From: Eukaryota sp. TZLM1-RC
Lineage: Eukaryota; Metamonada: BaSk clade
Direction of reading: 5' to 3'
Assembly (NCBI GenBank): GCA_040285825.1
Contig: JAUPSS010000007.1
Span: 3,118,317 to 3,182,316 of the forward strand
DNA length: 64,000 bases
The notes below the pieces were generated by a model. That model was given only the letters and a program-made list of their open reading frames with translations, ran no database searches and was not told the origin of the DNA. Within the stretch, counting starts at the first letter, position 1. Each line of letters opens with the position of its first letter. Below are positions 39,294 through 49,600 of the stretch, in pieces. Both the position numbers and the translations under genes were made by a program.

Positions 39294-39310
<17 letters not shown>

Positions 39311-39330
<20 letters not shown>
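39311..39330 (+). other. Unoccupied canonical R2 target site in 28S
   Basis: TCTCTTAAGG / TAGCCAAATG is the 28S sequence where classical R2 elements insert, cleaving between 39,320 and 39,321. It is uninterrupted here, as is the sequence ~75 bp downstream where R1 elements insert. The local retrotransposon therefore did not use this site in this copy. Confidence 0.85.
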
Positions 39331-39338
<8 letters not shown>

Positions 39339-39339
39339 C

Positions 39340-39372
<33 letters not shown>

Positions 39373-39394
39373 GTTCCCACTGTCCCTACCTACC

Positions 39395-39430
<36 letters not shown>

Positions 39431-39834
39431 TAATTCAGCGGGGAAAGAAAGACCCTGTTGAGCTTGACTCTAGTCTGATATTGTGAACCGATTCAGGAGG
39501 TGTAGCGTACAGGGGAGTAGATTTATCTACGCCAATGAAACACCCTGACTCTTGACATTGGTTTGCTAACTTAATTAATCCGAAACAGGTTTCCTGTTTC
39601 AAGATTTAAGTGTCTTCGGATACGATCGGATTTAAGGACATTGTCAGATGGGGAGTTTGGCTGGGGCGGCACATCTCCAAAATAATAACGGAGGTGTCCT
39701 AAGGTGAGCTCAATGAGAACAGAAATCTCATGTAGAACATAAGGGTAAAAGCTCACTTGATTTTGATTTTCAGTATGAATACAAACCAAGAAATTGTGGC
39801 CTAACGATCCTTTAACTATAAGAAACTTTTAGCT

Positions 39835-39877
<43 letters not shown>

Positions 39878-39979
39878 AGCCAAGCGTTCATAGCGACGTT
39901 GCTTTTTGATTCTTCGATGTCGGCTCTTCCTATCATTGAGAAGCAGAATTCTCAAAGCGTTGGATTGTTCACCCATTAA

Positions 39980-40024
<45 letters not shown>

Positions 40025-40025
<1 letters not shown>

Positions 40026-40036
40026 ACCCTACTGAA
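40025..40036 (+). other. Empty 28S site matching the retrotransposon 3' junction
   Basis: In this intact copy the sequence reads TACCCT/ACTGAA. The retrotransposon's 3' end is joined to ACTGAATAATTG at 35,285, equivalent to 40,031. Base 40,031 is therefore the first retained 28S base and the inferred insertion point lies between 40,030 and 40,031, about 711 bp downstream of the R2 site. It is in the conserved stretch between the A-loop and the sarcin-ricin loop. The upstream junction is not preserved, so a target-site duplication or deletion cannot be judged. Confidence 0.6.
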
Positions 40037-40368
40037 TAATTGTCATCCTAATAGTAAAAGCAACCCAGTACGAGAGGAACCGTTGTTTCGCATAATTGGT
40101 ATTTACGCTTATCTGAAAAGATATTGGTGTGAAGCTAACATGCGTTGGATTATAGCTGAACGCCTCTAAGCTAGTATCCAACCTAGAAAGGATGATATAT
40201 TGACCTGCAAATTTAATCGATAAAGATTAGGATTGTGTTTACACAGTCCCAATATCTCATCAGTGGGATTGATGTTTAGTCTAAGTACTATTCATTGATC
40301 ATTGAAACTATGAAGATTCGCAGGATCATGAAACCTTGGCAGACGACCAAGATACGGAACTCATTGCT

Positions 40369-40407
40369 GTAAGTGTAAGAGTATCGTTTTTGATACGATT
40401 TACTGAG
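40369..40407 (+). other. 28S rRNA 3'-terminal helix, repeated in every satellite unit
   Basis: GTAAGTG, AGAGT, CGAT and ACTGAG occur in this order over 39 nt, the same spacing as the plant and insect 28S 3'-terminal hairpin as I recall it, with GTATC/GATAC forming the inner stem. Here it is the true end of the 28S gene. The same block recurs in essentially every unit of all three arrays, with its T-loop varying from four to seven T and GAGGCTC or GAGAGCTC following. That places the satellite's origin at the 28S 3' end. Confidence 0.85.
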
Positions 40408-40435
40408 GCTCATATGAAGTTCCTAGTTTCGTATA

Positions 40436-40470
40436 TTGACCAATGGTTGTTTATTACAATCATTGGTCAA
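40436..40470 (+). promoter_or_regulatory. 35-nt inverted repeat just past the 28S end; candidate 3'-ETS processing hairpin
   Basis: TTGACCAATG pairs perfectly with CATTGGTCAA, and the inner bases extend this to a 15-bp stem with one G-U pair and a TTATT loop if transcribed. It starts 28 nt after ACTGAG, close to the expected 28S 3' end. In yeast an RNase III-type enzyme cuts a stem-loop in the 3' ETS just downstream of 25S, so the same role is plausible. The structure is conserved in nearly all satellite units. A role as Pol I terminator or protein-binding palindrome is the alternative. Confidence 0.55.
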
Positions 40471-40544
40471 ATCTTTAAAGTCCATTTGGGACAATTAATA
40501 TAACAATTGTGGTGTTAAAGTCCGTGCTATGGTCATTTGAGTAG

Positions 40545-40582
40545 TCATTGGTATGATTGGTTGAATGGTCATTGGTATGATT
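40545..40582 (+). repeat. 14-bp direct duplication within the satellite unit
   Basis: TCATTGGTATGATT occurs at 40,545-40,558 and again at 40,569-40,582, a 24-bp step. Related GGTCATT and CATTGG words lie upstream, including in the arm of the inverted repeat, suggesting the unit grew partly from short internal duplications. Some units have TCATTGGTTTGATT in the first copy. Confidence 0.7.
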
Positions 40583-40614
40583 AGATGAGTTGCATGTAGT
40601 CTTTATGTACTAGA

Positions 40615-40634
40615 TGTGATCAACTTGTGATCAA
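40615..40634 (+). promoter_or_regulatory. Paired TGTGATCAA boxes, one helical turn apart
   Basis: TGTGATCAA occurs twice with an 11-bp step, each box holding the palindrome TGATCA. A third TGATCA lies about 45 bp downstream. Equal spacing on one face of the helix suggests a protein-binding site, but no binding protein can be named. In subfamily B the first box is TGTGACCAA, which breaks its palindrome. Confidence 0.35.
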
Positions 40635-43600
40635 ACTTTGTGTGAAATTGTGTGTTAGTAATGTTGGCTATGTGTTACTTGATCAGTACAAACTCATGAT
40701 TACATTTTCAAATGATTTTGTATATATTTGAATTAATTGAGTGTATTAATTTTTAAACATTAAATTGTAAAAAAAGTAAAAAATCAAAAAGTATACAATT
40801 GAATGTTGTAAACTAATAAAACAATTGCTGTAAGTGTAAGAGTATCGTTTTTGATACGATTTACTGAGGCTCATATGAAGTTCCTAGTTTCGTATATTGA
40901 CCAATGGTTGTTTATTACAATCATTGGTCAAATCTTAAAGTCCATTTTGGGACAATTAATATAACAATTGTGGTGTTAAAGTCCGTGCTATGGTCATTTG
41001 AGTAGTCATTGGTTTGATTGGTTGAATGGTCATTGGTATGATTAGATGAGTTGCATGTAGTCTTTATGTACTAGATGTGATCAACTTGTGATCAAACTTT
41101 GTGTGAAATTGTGTGTGGTAATGTTGGCTATGTGTTGCTTGATCAGTACAAACTCATGATTACATTTTCAAATGATTTTGTATATATTTGAATTAATTGA
41201 GTGTATTAATTTTTAAACATTAAATTGTAAAAAAAGTAAAAAATCAAAAAGTATACAATTGAATGTTGTAAACTAATAAAACAATTGCTGTAAGTGTAAG
41301 AGTATCGTTTTTGATACGATTTACTGAGGCTCATATGAAGTTCCTAGTTTCGTATATTGACCAATGGTTGTTTATTACAATCATTGGTCAAATCTTAAAA
41401 TCCATTTTGGGACAATTAATATAACAATTGTGGTGTTAAAGTCCGTGCTATGGTCATTTGAGTAGTCATTGGTATGATTGGTTGAATGGTCATTGGTATG
41501 ATTAGATGAGTTGCATGTAGTCTTTATGTACTAGATGTGATCAACTTGTGATCAAACTTTGTGTGAAATTGTGTGTTAGTAATGTTGGCTATGTGTTGCT
41601 TGATCGGTACAAACTCATGATTACATTTTCAAATGATTTTGTATATATTTGAATTAATTGGTGTATTAATTTTTAAACATTAAATTGTAAAAAAAGTAAA
41701 AAATCAAAAAGTATACAATTGAATGTTGTAAACTAATAAAACAATTGCTGTAAGTGTAAGAGTATCGTTTTTGATACGATTTACTGAGGCTCATATGAAG
41801 TTCCTAGTTTCGTATATTGACCAATGGTTGTTTATTACAATCATTGGTCAAATCTTAAAATCCATTTTGGGACAATTAATATAACAATTGTGGTGTTAAA
41901 GTCCGTGCTATGGTCATTTGAGTAGTCATTGGTATGATTGGTTGAATGGTCATTGGTATGATTAGATGAGTTGCATGTAGTCTTTATGTACTAGATGTGA
42001 TCAACTTGTGATCAAACTTTGTGTGAAATTGTGTGTGGTAATGTTGGCTATGTGTTACTTGATCAGTACAAACTCATGATTACATTTTCAAATGATTTTG
42101 TATATATTTGAATTAATTGAGTGTATTAATTTTTAAACATTAAATTGTAAAAAAAGTAAAAAAATCAAAAAGTATACAATTGAATGTTGTAAACTAATAA
42201 AACAATTGCTGTAAGTGTAAGAGTATCGTTTTTGATACGATTTACTGAGAGCTCATATGAAGTTCCTAGTTTCGTATATTGACCAATGGTTGTTTATTAC
42301 AATCATTGGTCAAATCTTAAAGTCCATTTTGGGACAATTAATATAACAATTGTGGTGTTAAAGTCCGTGCTATGGTCATTTGAGTAGTCATTGGTTTGAT
42401 TGGTTGAATGGTCATTGGTATGATTAGATGAGTTGCATGTAGTCTTTATGTACTAGATGTGATCAACTTGTGATCAAACTTTGTGTGAAATTGTGTGTGG
42501 TAATGTTGGCTATGTGTTGCTTGATCGGTACAAACTCATGATTACATTTTCAAATGATTTTGTATATATTTGAATTAATTGGGTGTATTAATTTTTAAAC
42601 ATTAAATTGTAAAAAAGTAAAAAATCAAAAAGTATACAATTGAATGTTGTAAACTAATAAAACAATTGCTGTAAGTGTAAGAGTATCGTTTTTGATACGA
42701 TTTACTGAGAGCTCATATGAAGTTCCTAGTTTCGTATATTGACCAATGGTTGTTTATTACAATCATTGGTCAAATCTTCAAAATCCATTTTGGGACAATT
42801 AATATAACAATTGTGGTGTTAAAGTCCGTGCTATGGTCATTTGATTAGTCATTGGTATGATTGGTTGAATGGTCATTGGTATGATTAGATGAGTTGCATG
42901 TAGTCTTTATGTACTAGATGTGATCAACTTGTGATCAAACTTTGTGTGAAATTGTGTGTTAGTAATGTTGGCTATGTGTTGCTTGATCGGTACAAACTCA
43001 TGATTACATTTTCAAATGATTTTGTATATATTTGAATTAATTGAGTGTATTAATTTTTAAACATTAAATTGTAAAAAAAGTAAAAAATCAAAAAGTATAC
43101 AATTGAATGTTGTAAACTAATAAAACAATTGCTGTAAGTGTAAGAGTATCGTTTTTGATACGATTTACTGAGGCTCATATGAAGTTCCTAGTTTCGTATA
43201 TTGACCAATGGTTGTTTATTACAATCATTGGTCAAATCTTACTAAAGTCCATTTTGGGACAATTAATATAACAATTGTGGTGTTAAAGTCCGTGCTATGG
43301 TCATTTGAGTAGTCATTGGTTTGATTGGTTGAATGGTCATTGGTATGATTAGATGAGTTGCATGTAGTCTTTATGTACTAGATGTGATCAACTTGTGATC
43401 AAACTTTGTGTGAAATTGTGTGTTAGTAATGTTGGCTATGTGTTGCTTGATCAGTACAAACTCATGATTACATTTTCAAATGATTTTGTATATATTTGAA
43501 TTAATTGAGTGTATTAATTTTTAAACATTAAATTGTAAAAAAAGTAAAAAATCAAAAAGTATACAATTGAATGTTGTAAACTAATAAAACAATTGCTGTA

Positions 43601-46600
43601 AGTGTAAGAGTATCGTTTTTGATACGATTTACTGAGAGCTCATATGAAGTTCCTAGTTTCGTATATTGACCAATGGTTGTTTATTACAATCATTGGTCAA
43701 ATCTTAAAGTCCATTTTGGGACAATTAATATAACAATTGTGGTGTTAAAGTCCGTGCTATGGTCATTTGAGTAGTCATTGGTATGATTGGTTGAATGGTC
43801 ATTGGTATGATTAGATGAGTTGCATGTAGTCTTTATGTACTAGATGTGATCAACTTGTGATCAAACTTTGTGTGAAATTGTGTGTGGTAATGTTGGCTAT
43901 GTGTTGCTTGATCGGTACAAACTCATGATTACATTTTCAAATGATTTTGTATATATTTGAATTAATTGAGTGTATTAATTTTTAAACATTAAATTGTAAA
44001 AAAAGTAAAAAATCAAAAAGTATACAATTGAATGTTGTAAACTAATAAAACAATTGCTGTAAGTGTAAGAGTATCGTTTTTGATACGATTTACTGAGAGC
44101 TCATATGAAGTTCCTAGTTTCGTATATTGACCAATGGTTGTTTATTACAATCATTGGTCAAATCTAAAGTCCATTTTGGGACAATTAATATAACAATTGT
44201 GGTGTTAAAGTCCGTGCTATGGTCATTTGAGTAGTCATTGGTATGATTGGTTGAATGGTCATTGGTATGATTAGATGAGTTGCATGTAGTCTTTATGTGC
44301 TAGATGTGATCAACTTGTGATCAAACTTTGTGTGAAATTGTGTGTGGTAATGTTGGCTATGTGTTGCTTGATCAGTACAAACTCATGATTACATTTTCAA
44401 ATGATTTTGTATATATTTGAATTAATTGAGTGTATTAATTTTTAAACATTAAATTGTAAAAAAAGTAAAAAATCAAAAAGTATACAATTGAATGTTGTAA
44501 ACTAATAAAACAATTGCTGTAAGTGTAAGAGTATCGTTTTTGATACGATTTACTGAGAGCTCATATGAAGTTCCTAGTTTCGTATATTGACCAATGGTTG
44601 TTTATTACAATCATTGGTCAAATCTTCTAAAGTCCATTTTGGGACAATTAATATAACAATTGTGGTGTTAAAGTCCGTGCTATGGTCATTTGAGTTAGTC
44701 ATTGGTATGATTGGTTGAATGGTCATTGGTATGATTAGATGAGTTGCATGTAGTCTTTATGTACTAGATGTGATCAACTTGTGATCAAACTTTGTGTGAA
44801 ATTGTGTGTTAGTAATGTTGGCTATGTGTTGCTTGATCGGTACAAACTCATGATTACATTTTCAAATGATTTTGTATATATTTGAATTAATTGAGTGTAT
44901 TAATTTTTAAACATTAAATTGTAAAAAAGTAAAAAATCAAAAAGTATACAATTGAATGTTGTAAACTAATAAAACAATTGCTGTAAGTGTAAGAGTATCG
45001 TTTTTGATACGATTTACTGAGAGCTCATATGAAGTTCCTAGTTTCGTATATTGACCAATGGTTGTTTATTACAATCATTGGTCAAATCTTAAAGTCCATT
45101 TTGGGACAATTAATATAACAATTGTGGTGTTAAAGTCCGTGCTATGGTCATTTGAGTAGTCATTGGTTTGATTGGTTGAATGGTCATTGGTATGATTAGA
45201 TGAGTTGCATGTAGTCCTTTATGTACTAGATGTGATCAACTTGTGATCAAACTTTGTGTGAAATTGTGTGTTAGTAATGTTGGCTATGTGTTGCTTGATC
45301 AGTACAAACTCATGATTACATTTTCAAATGATTTTGTATATATTTGAATTAATTGAGTGTATTAATTTTTAAACATTAAATTGTAAAAAAAGTAAAAAAT
45401 CAAAAAGTATACAATTGAATGTTGTAAACTAATAAAACAATTGCTGTAAGTGTAAGAGTATCGTTTTTGATACGATTTACTGAGGCTCATATGAAGTTCC
45501 TAGTTTCGTATATTGACCAATGGTTGTTTATTACAATCATTGGTCAAATCTTCTAAAGTCCATTTTGGGACAATTAATATAACAATTGTGGTGTTAAAGT
45601 CCGTGCTATGGTCATTTGAGTAGTCATTGGTATGATTGGTTGAATGGTCATTGGTATGATTAGATGAGTTGCATGTAGTCTTTATGTACTAGATGTGATC
45701 AACTTGTGATCAAACTTTGTGTGAAATTGTGTGTTAGTAATGTTGGCTATGTGTTACTTGATCAGTACAAACTCATGATTACATTTTCAAATGATTTTGT
45801 ATATATTTGAATTAATTGAGTGTATTAATTTTTAAACATTAAATTGTAAAAAAAGTAAAAAAATCAAAAAGTATACAATTGAATGTTGTAAACTAATAAA
45901 ACAATTGCTGTAAGTGTAAGAGTATCGTTTTTGATACGATTTACTGAGAGCTCATATGAAGTTCCTAGTTTCGTATATTGACCAATGGTTGTTTATTACA
46001 ATCATTGGTCAAATCTTACTAAAATCCATTTTGGGACAATTAATATAACAATTGTGGTGTTAAAGTCCGTGCTATGGTCATTTGAGTAGTCATTGGTTTG
46101 ATTGGTTGAATGGTCATTGGTATGATTAGATGAGTTGCATGTAGTCTTTATGTACTAGATGTGATCAACTTGTGATCAAACTTTGTGTGAAATTGTGTGT
46201 GGTAATGTTGGCTATGTGTTGCTTGATCAGTACAAACTCATGATTACATTTTCAAATGATTTTGTATATATTTGAATTAATTGAGTGTATTAATTTTTAA
46301 ACATTAAATTGTAAAAAAAGTAAAAAAATCAAAAAGTATACAATTGAATGTTGTAAACTAATAAAACAATTGCTGTAAGTGTAAGAGTATCGTTTTTGAT
46401 ACGATTTACTGAGAGCTCATATGAAGTTCCTAGTTTCGTATATTGACCAATGGTTGTTTATTACAATCATTGGTCAAATCTTAAAGTCCATTTTGGGACA
46501 ATTAATATAACAATTGTGGTGTTAAAGTCCGTGCTATGGTCATTTGAGTAGTCATTGGTATGATTGGTTGAATGGTCATTGGTATGATTAGATGAGTTGC

Positions 46601-49600
46601 ATGTAGTCTTTATGTACTAGATGTGATCAACTTGTGATCAAACTTTGTGTGAAATTGTGTGTGGTAATGTTGGCTATGTGTTGCTTGATCAGTACAAACT
46701 CATGATTACATTTTCAAATGATTTTGTATATATTTGAATTAATTGAGTGTATTAATTTTTAAACATTAAATTGTAAAAAAAGTAAAAAATCAAAAAGTAT
46801 ACAATTGAATGTTGTAAACTAATAAAACAATTGCTGTAAGTGTAAGAGTATCGTTTTTGATACGATTTACTGAGGCTCATATGAAGTTCCTAGTTTCGTA
46901 TATTGACCAATGGTTGTTTATTACAATCATTGGTCAAATCTTCTAAAGTCCATTTTGGGACAATTAATATAACAATTGTGGTGTTAAAGTCCGTGCTATG
47001 GTCATTTGAGTAGTCATTGGTATGATTGGTTGAATGGTCATTGGTATGATTAGATGAGTTGCATGTAGTCTTTATGTACTAGATGTGATCAACTTGTGAT
47101 CAAACTTTGTGTGAAATTGTGTGTGGTAATGTTGGCTATGTGTTACTTGATCAGTACAAACTCATGATTACATTTTCAAATGATTTTGTATATATTTGAA
47201 TTAATTGAGTGTATTAATTTTTAAACATTAAATTGTAAAAAAAGTAAAAAATCAAAAAGTATACAATTGAATGTTGTAAACTAATAAAACAATTGCTGTA
47301 AGTGTAAGAGTATCGTTTTGATACGATTTACTGAGAGCTCATATGAAGTTCCTAGTTTCGTATATTGACCAATGGTTGTTTATTACAATCATTGGTCAAA
47401 TCTTACTAAAGTCCATTTTGGGACAATTAATATAACAATTGTGGTGTTAAAGTCCGTGCTATGGTCATTTGAGTAGTCATTGGTATGATTGGTTGAATGG
47501 TCATTGGTATGATTAGATGAGTTGCATGTAGTCCTTATGTACTAGATGTGATCAACTTGTGATCAAACTTTGTGTGAAATTGTGTGTGGTAATGTTGGCT
47601 ATGTGTTGCTTGATCGGTACAAACTCATGATTACATTTTCAAATGATTTTGTATATATTTGAATTAATTGAGTGTATTAATTTTTAAACATTAAATTGTA
47701 AAAAAAGTAAAAAATCAAAAAGTATACAATTGAATGTTGTAAACTAATAAAACAATTGCTGTAAGTGTAAGAGTATCGTTTTTGATACGATTTACTGAGG
47801 CTCATATGAAGTTCCTAGTTTCGTATATTGACCAATGGTTGTTTATTACAATCATTGGTCAAATCTTCTAAAATCCATTTTGGGACAATTAATATAACAA
47901 TTGTGGTGTTAAAGTCCGTGCTATGGTCATTTGAGTAGTCATTGGTTTGATTGGTTGAATGGTCATTGGTATGATTAGATGAGTTGCATGTAGTCCTTTA
48001 TGTACTAGATGTGATCAACTTGTGATCAAACTTTGTGTGAAATTGTGTGTTAGTAATGTTGGCTATGTGTTGCTTGATCAGTACAAACTCATGATTACAT
48101 TTTCAAATGATTTTGTATATATTTGAATTAATTGAGTGTATTAATTTTTAAACATTAAATTGTAAAAAAAGTAAAAAATCAAAAAGTATACAATTGAATG
48201 TTGTAAACTAATAAAACAATTGCTGTAAGTGTAAGAGTATCGTTTTTGATACGATTTACTGAGGCTCATATGAAGTTCCTAGTTTCGTATATTGACCAAT
48301 GGTTGTTTATTACAATCATTGGTCAAATCTTACTAAAGTCCATTTTGGGACAATTAATATAACAATTGTGGTGTTAAAGTCCGTGCTATGGTCATTTGAG
48401 TAGTCATTGGTTTGATTGGTTGAATGGTCATTGGTATGATTAGATGAGTTGCATGTAGTCTTTATGTACTAGATGTGATCAACTTGTGATCAAACTTTGT
48501 GTGAAATTGTGTGTGGTAATGTTGGCTATGTGTTGCTTGATCAGTACAAACTCATGATTACATTTTCAAATGATTTTGTATATATTTGAATTAATTGAGT
48601 GTATTAATTTTTAAACATTAAATTGTAAAAAAGTAAAAAATCAAAAAGTATACAATTGAATGTTGTAAACTAATAAAACAATTGCTGTAAGTGTAAGAGT
48701 ATCGTTTTTGATACGATTTACTGAGAGCTCATATGAAGTTCCTAGTTTCGTATATTGACCAATGGTTGTTTATTACAATCATTGGTCAAATCTTCAAAAT
48801 CCATTTTGGGACAATTAATATAACAATTGTGGTGTTAAAGTCCGTGCTATGGTCATTTGAGTAGTCATTGGTATGATTGGTTGAATGGTCATTGGTATGA
48901 TTAGATGAGTTGCATGTAGTCTTTATGTACTAGATGTGATCAACTTGTGATCAAACTTTGTGTGAAATTGTGTGTTAGTAATGTTGGCTATGTGTTGCTT
49001 GATCAGTACAAACTCATGATTACATTTTCAAATGATTTTGTATATATTTGAATTAATTGAGTGTATTAATTTTTAAACATTAAATTGTAAAAAAAGTAAA
49101 AAATCAAAAAGTATACAATTGAATGTTGTAAACTAATAAAACAATTGCTGTAAGTGTAAGAGTATCGTTTTTGATACGATTTACTGAGGCTCATATGAAG
49201 TTCCTAGTTTCGTATATTGACCAATGGTTGTTTATTACAATCATTGGTCAAATCTTCAAAAGTCCATTTTGGGACAATTAATATAACAATTGTGGTGTTA
49301 AAGTCCGTGCTATGGTCATTTGAGTAGTCATTGGTATGATTGGTTGAATGGTCATTGGTATGATTAGATGAGTTGCATGTAGTCTTTATGTACTAGATGT
49401 GATCAACTTGTGATCAAACTTTGTGTGAAATTGTGTGTTAGTAATGTTGGCTATGTGTTGCTTGATCGGTACAAACTCATGATTACATTTTCAAATGATT
49501 TTGTATATATTTGAATTAATTGGGTGTATTAATTTTTAAACATTAAATTGTAAAAAAGTAAAAAATCAAAAAGTATACAATTGAATGTTGTAAACTAATA

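Larger units (their letters stand above)
37448..40430 (+). rRNA. 28S rRNA gene, 5'-truncated, otherwise nearly complete
   Basis: Starts at GCTAAATA..GAGACCGATAG, a conserved block a few hundred bases into 28S, so the 5' end and the 5.8S/ITS region are missing. Downstream core blocks are in order: GTACCGTGAGGGAAAG, CCCGTCTTGAAACACGG, GGTATAGGGGCGAAAGAC, ACCCCAGAAAAGGTGTTGG, GGTGGTAGTAGCAAATA, CTCTTAAGGTAGCCAAATG (39,312-39,330), AAAGAAAGACCCTGTTGAGC, AGTTACCACAGGGATAACTGG, TAGACCGTCGTGAGACAGG and the sarcin-ricin loop (40,067-40,080). The peptidyl-transferase centre looks intact. A 7-bp helix, AGCCGCT (37,904-37,910) with AGCGGCT (38,022-38,028), is perfectly paired although its bases differ from the usual AGATGGT/ACCATCT, so it evolved under pairing constraint. 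The 3' end is the terminal helix at 40,369-40,407; the last base is an estimate. No intron or insertion is seen. Small open frames inside it on both strands are chance. Confidence 0.95.
40363..40823 (+). repeat. Representative satellite unit (461 bp)
   Basis: First unit after the long 28S gene. Order of parts: 28S 3'-terminal helix (40,369-40,407); presumed 28S end and short spacer; 35-nt inverted repeat (40,436-40,470); a short site variable between units (about 40,471-40,482); ATTAATATAACAATTG tract; a 14-bp direct duplication (40,545-40,582); two TGTGATCAA boxes one helical turn apart (40,615-40,634); a third TGATCA in ACTTGATCAGTAC; a TATATTTGAATTAATTGAG region; an A-rich tract; then a CAATTG-flanked segment leading into the next unit. 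No coding potential is seen; the short open frames in some units are broken in others. Confidence 0.92.

Noticed and set aside
38903-39789. Two minus-strand open frames of 125 and 72 codons
   Set aside because: They are antisense to highly conserved 28S core, including the R2-site block, so they are chance frames.
37448-40430. Group I intron or R1/R2 insertion inside the 28S gene
   Set aside because: Conserved blocks follow one another with normal spacing, and the R2 and R1 sites are uninterrupted.
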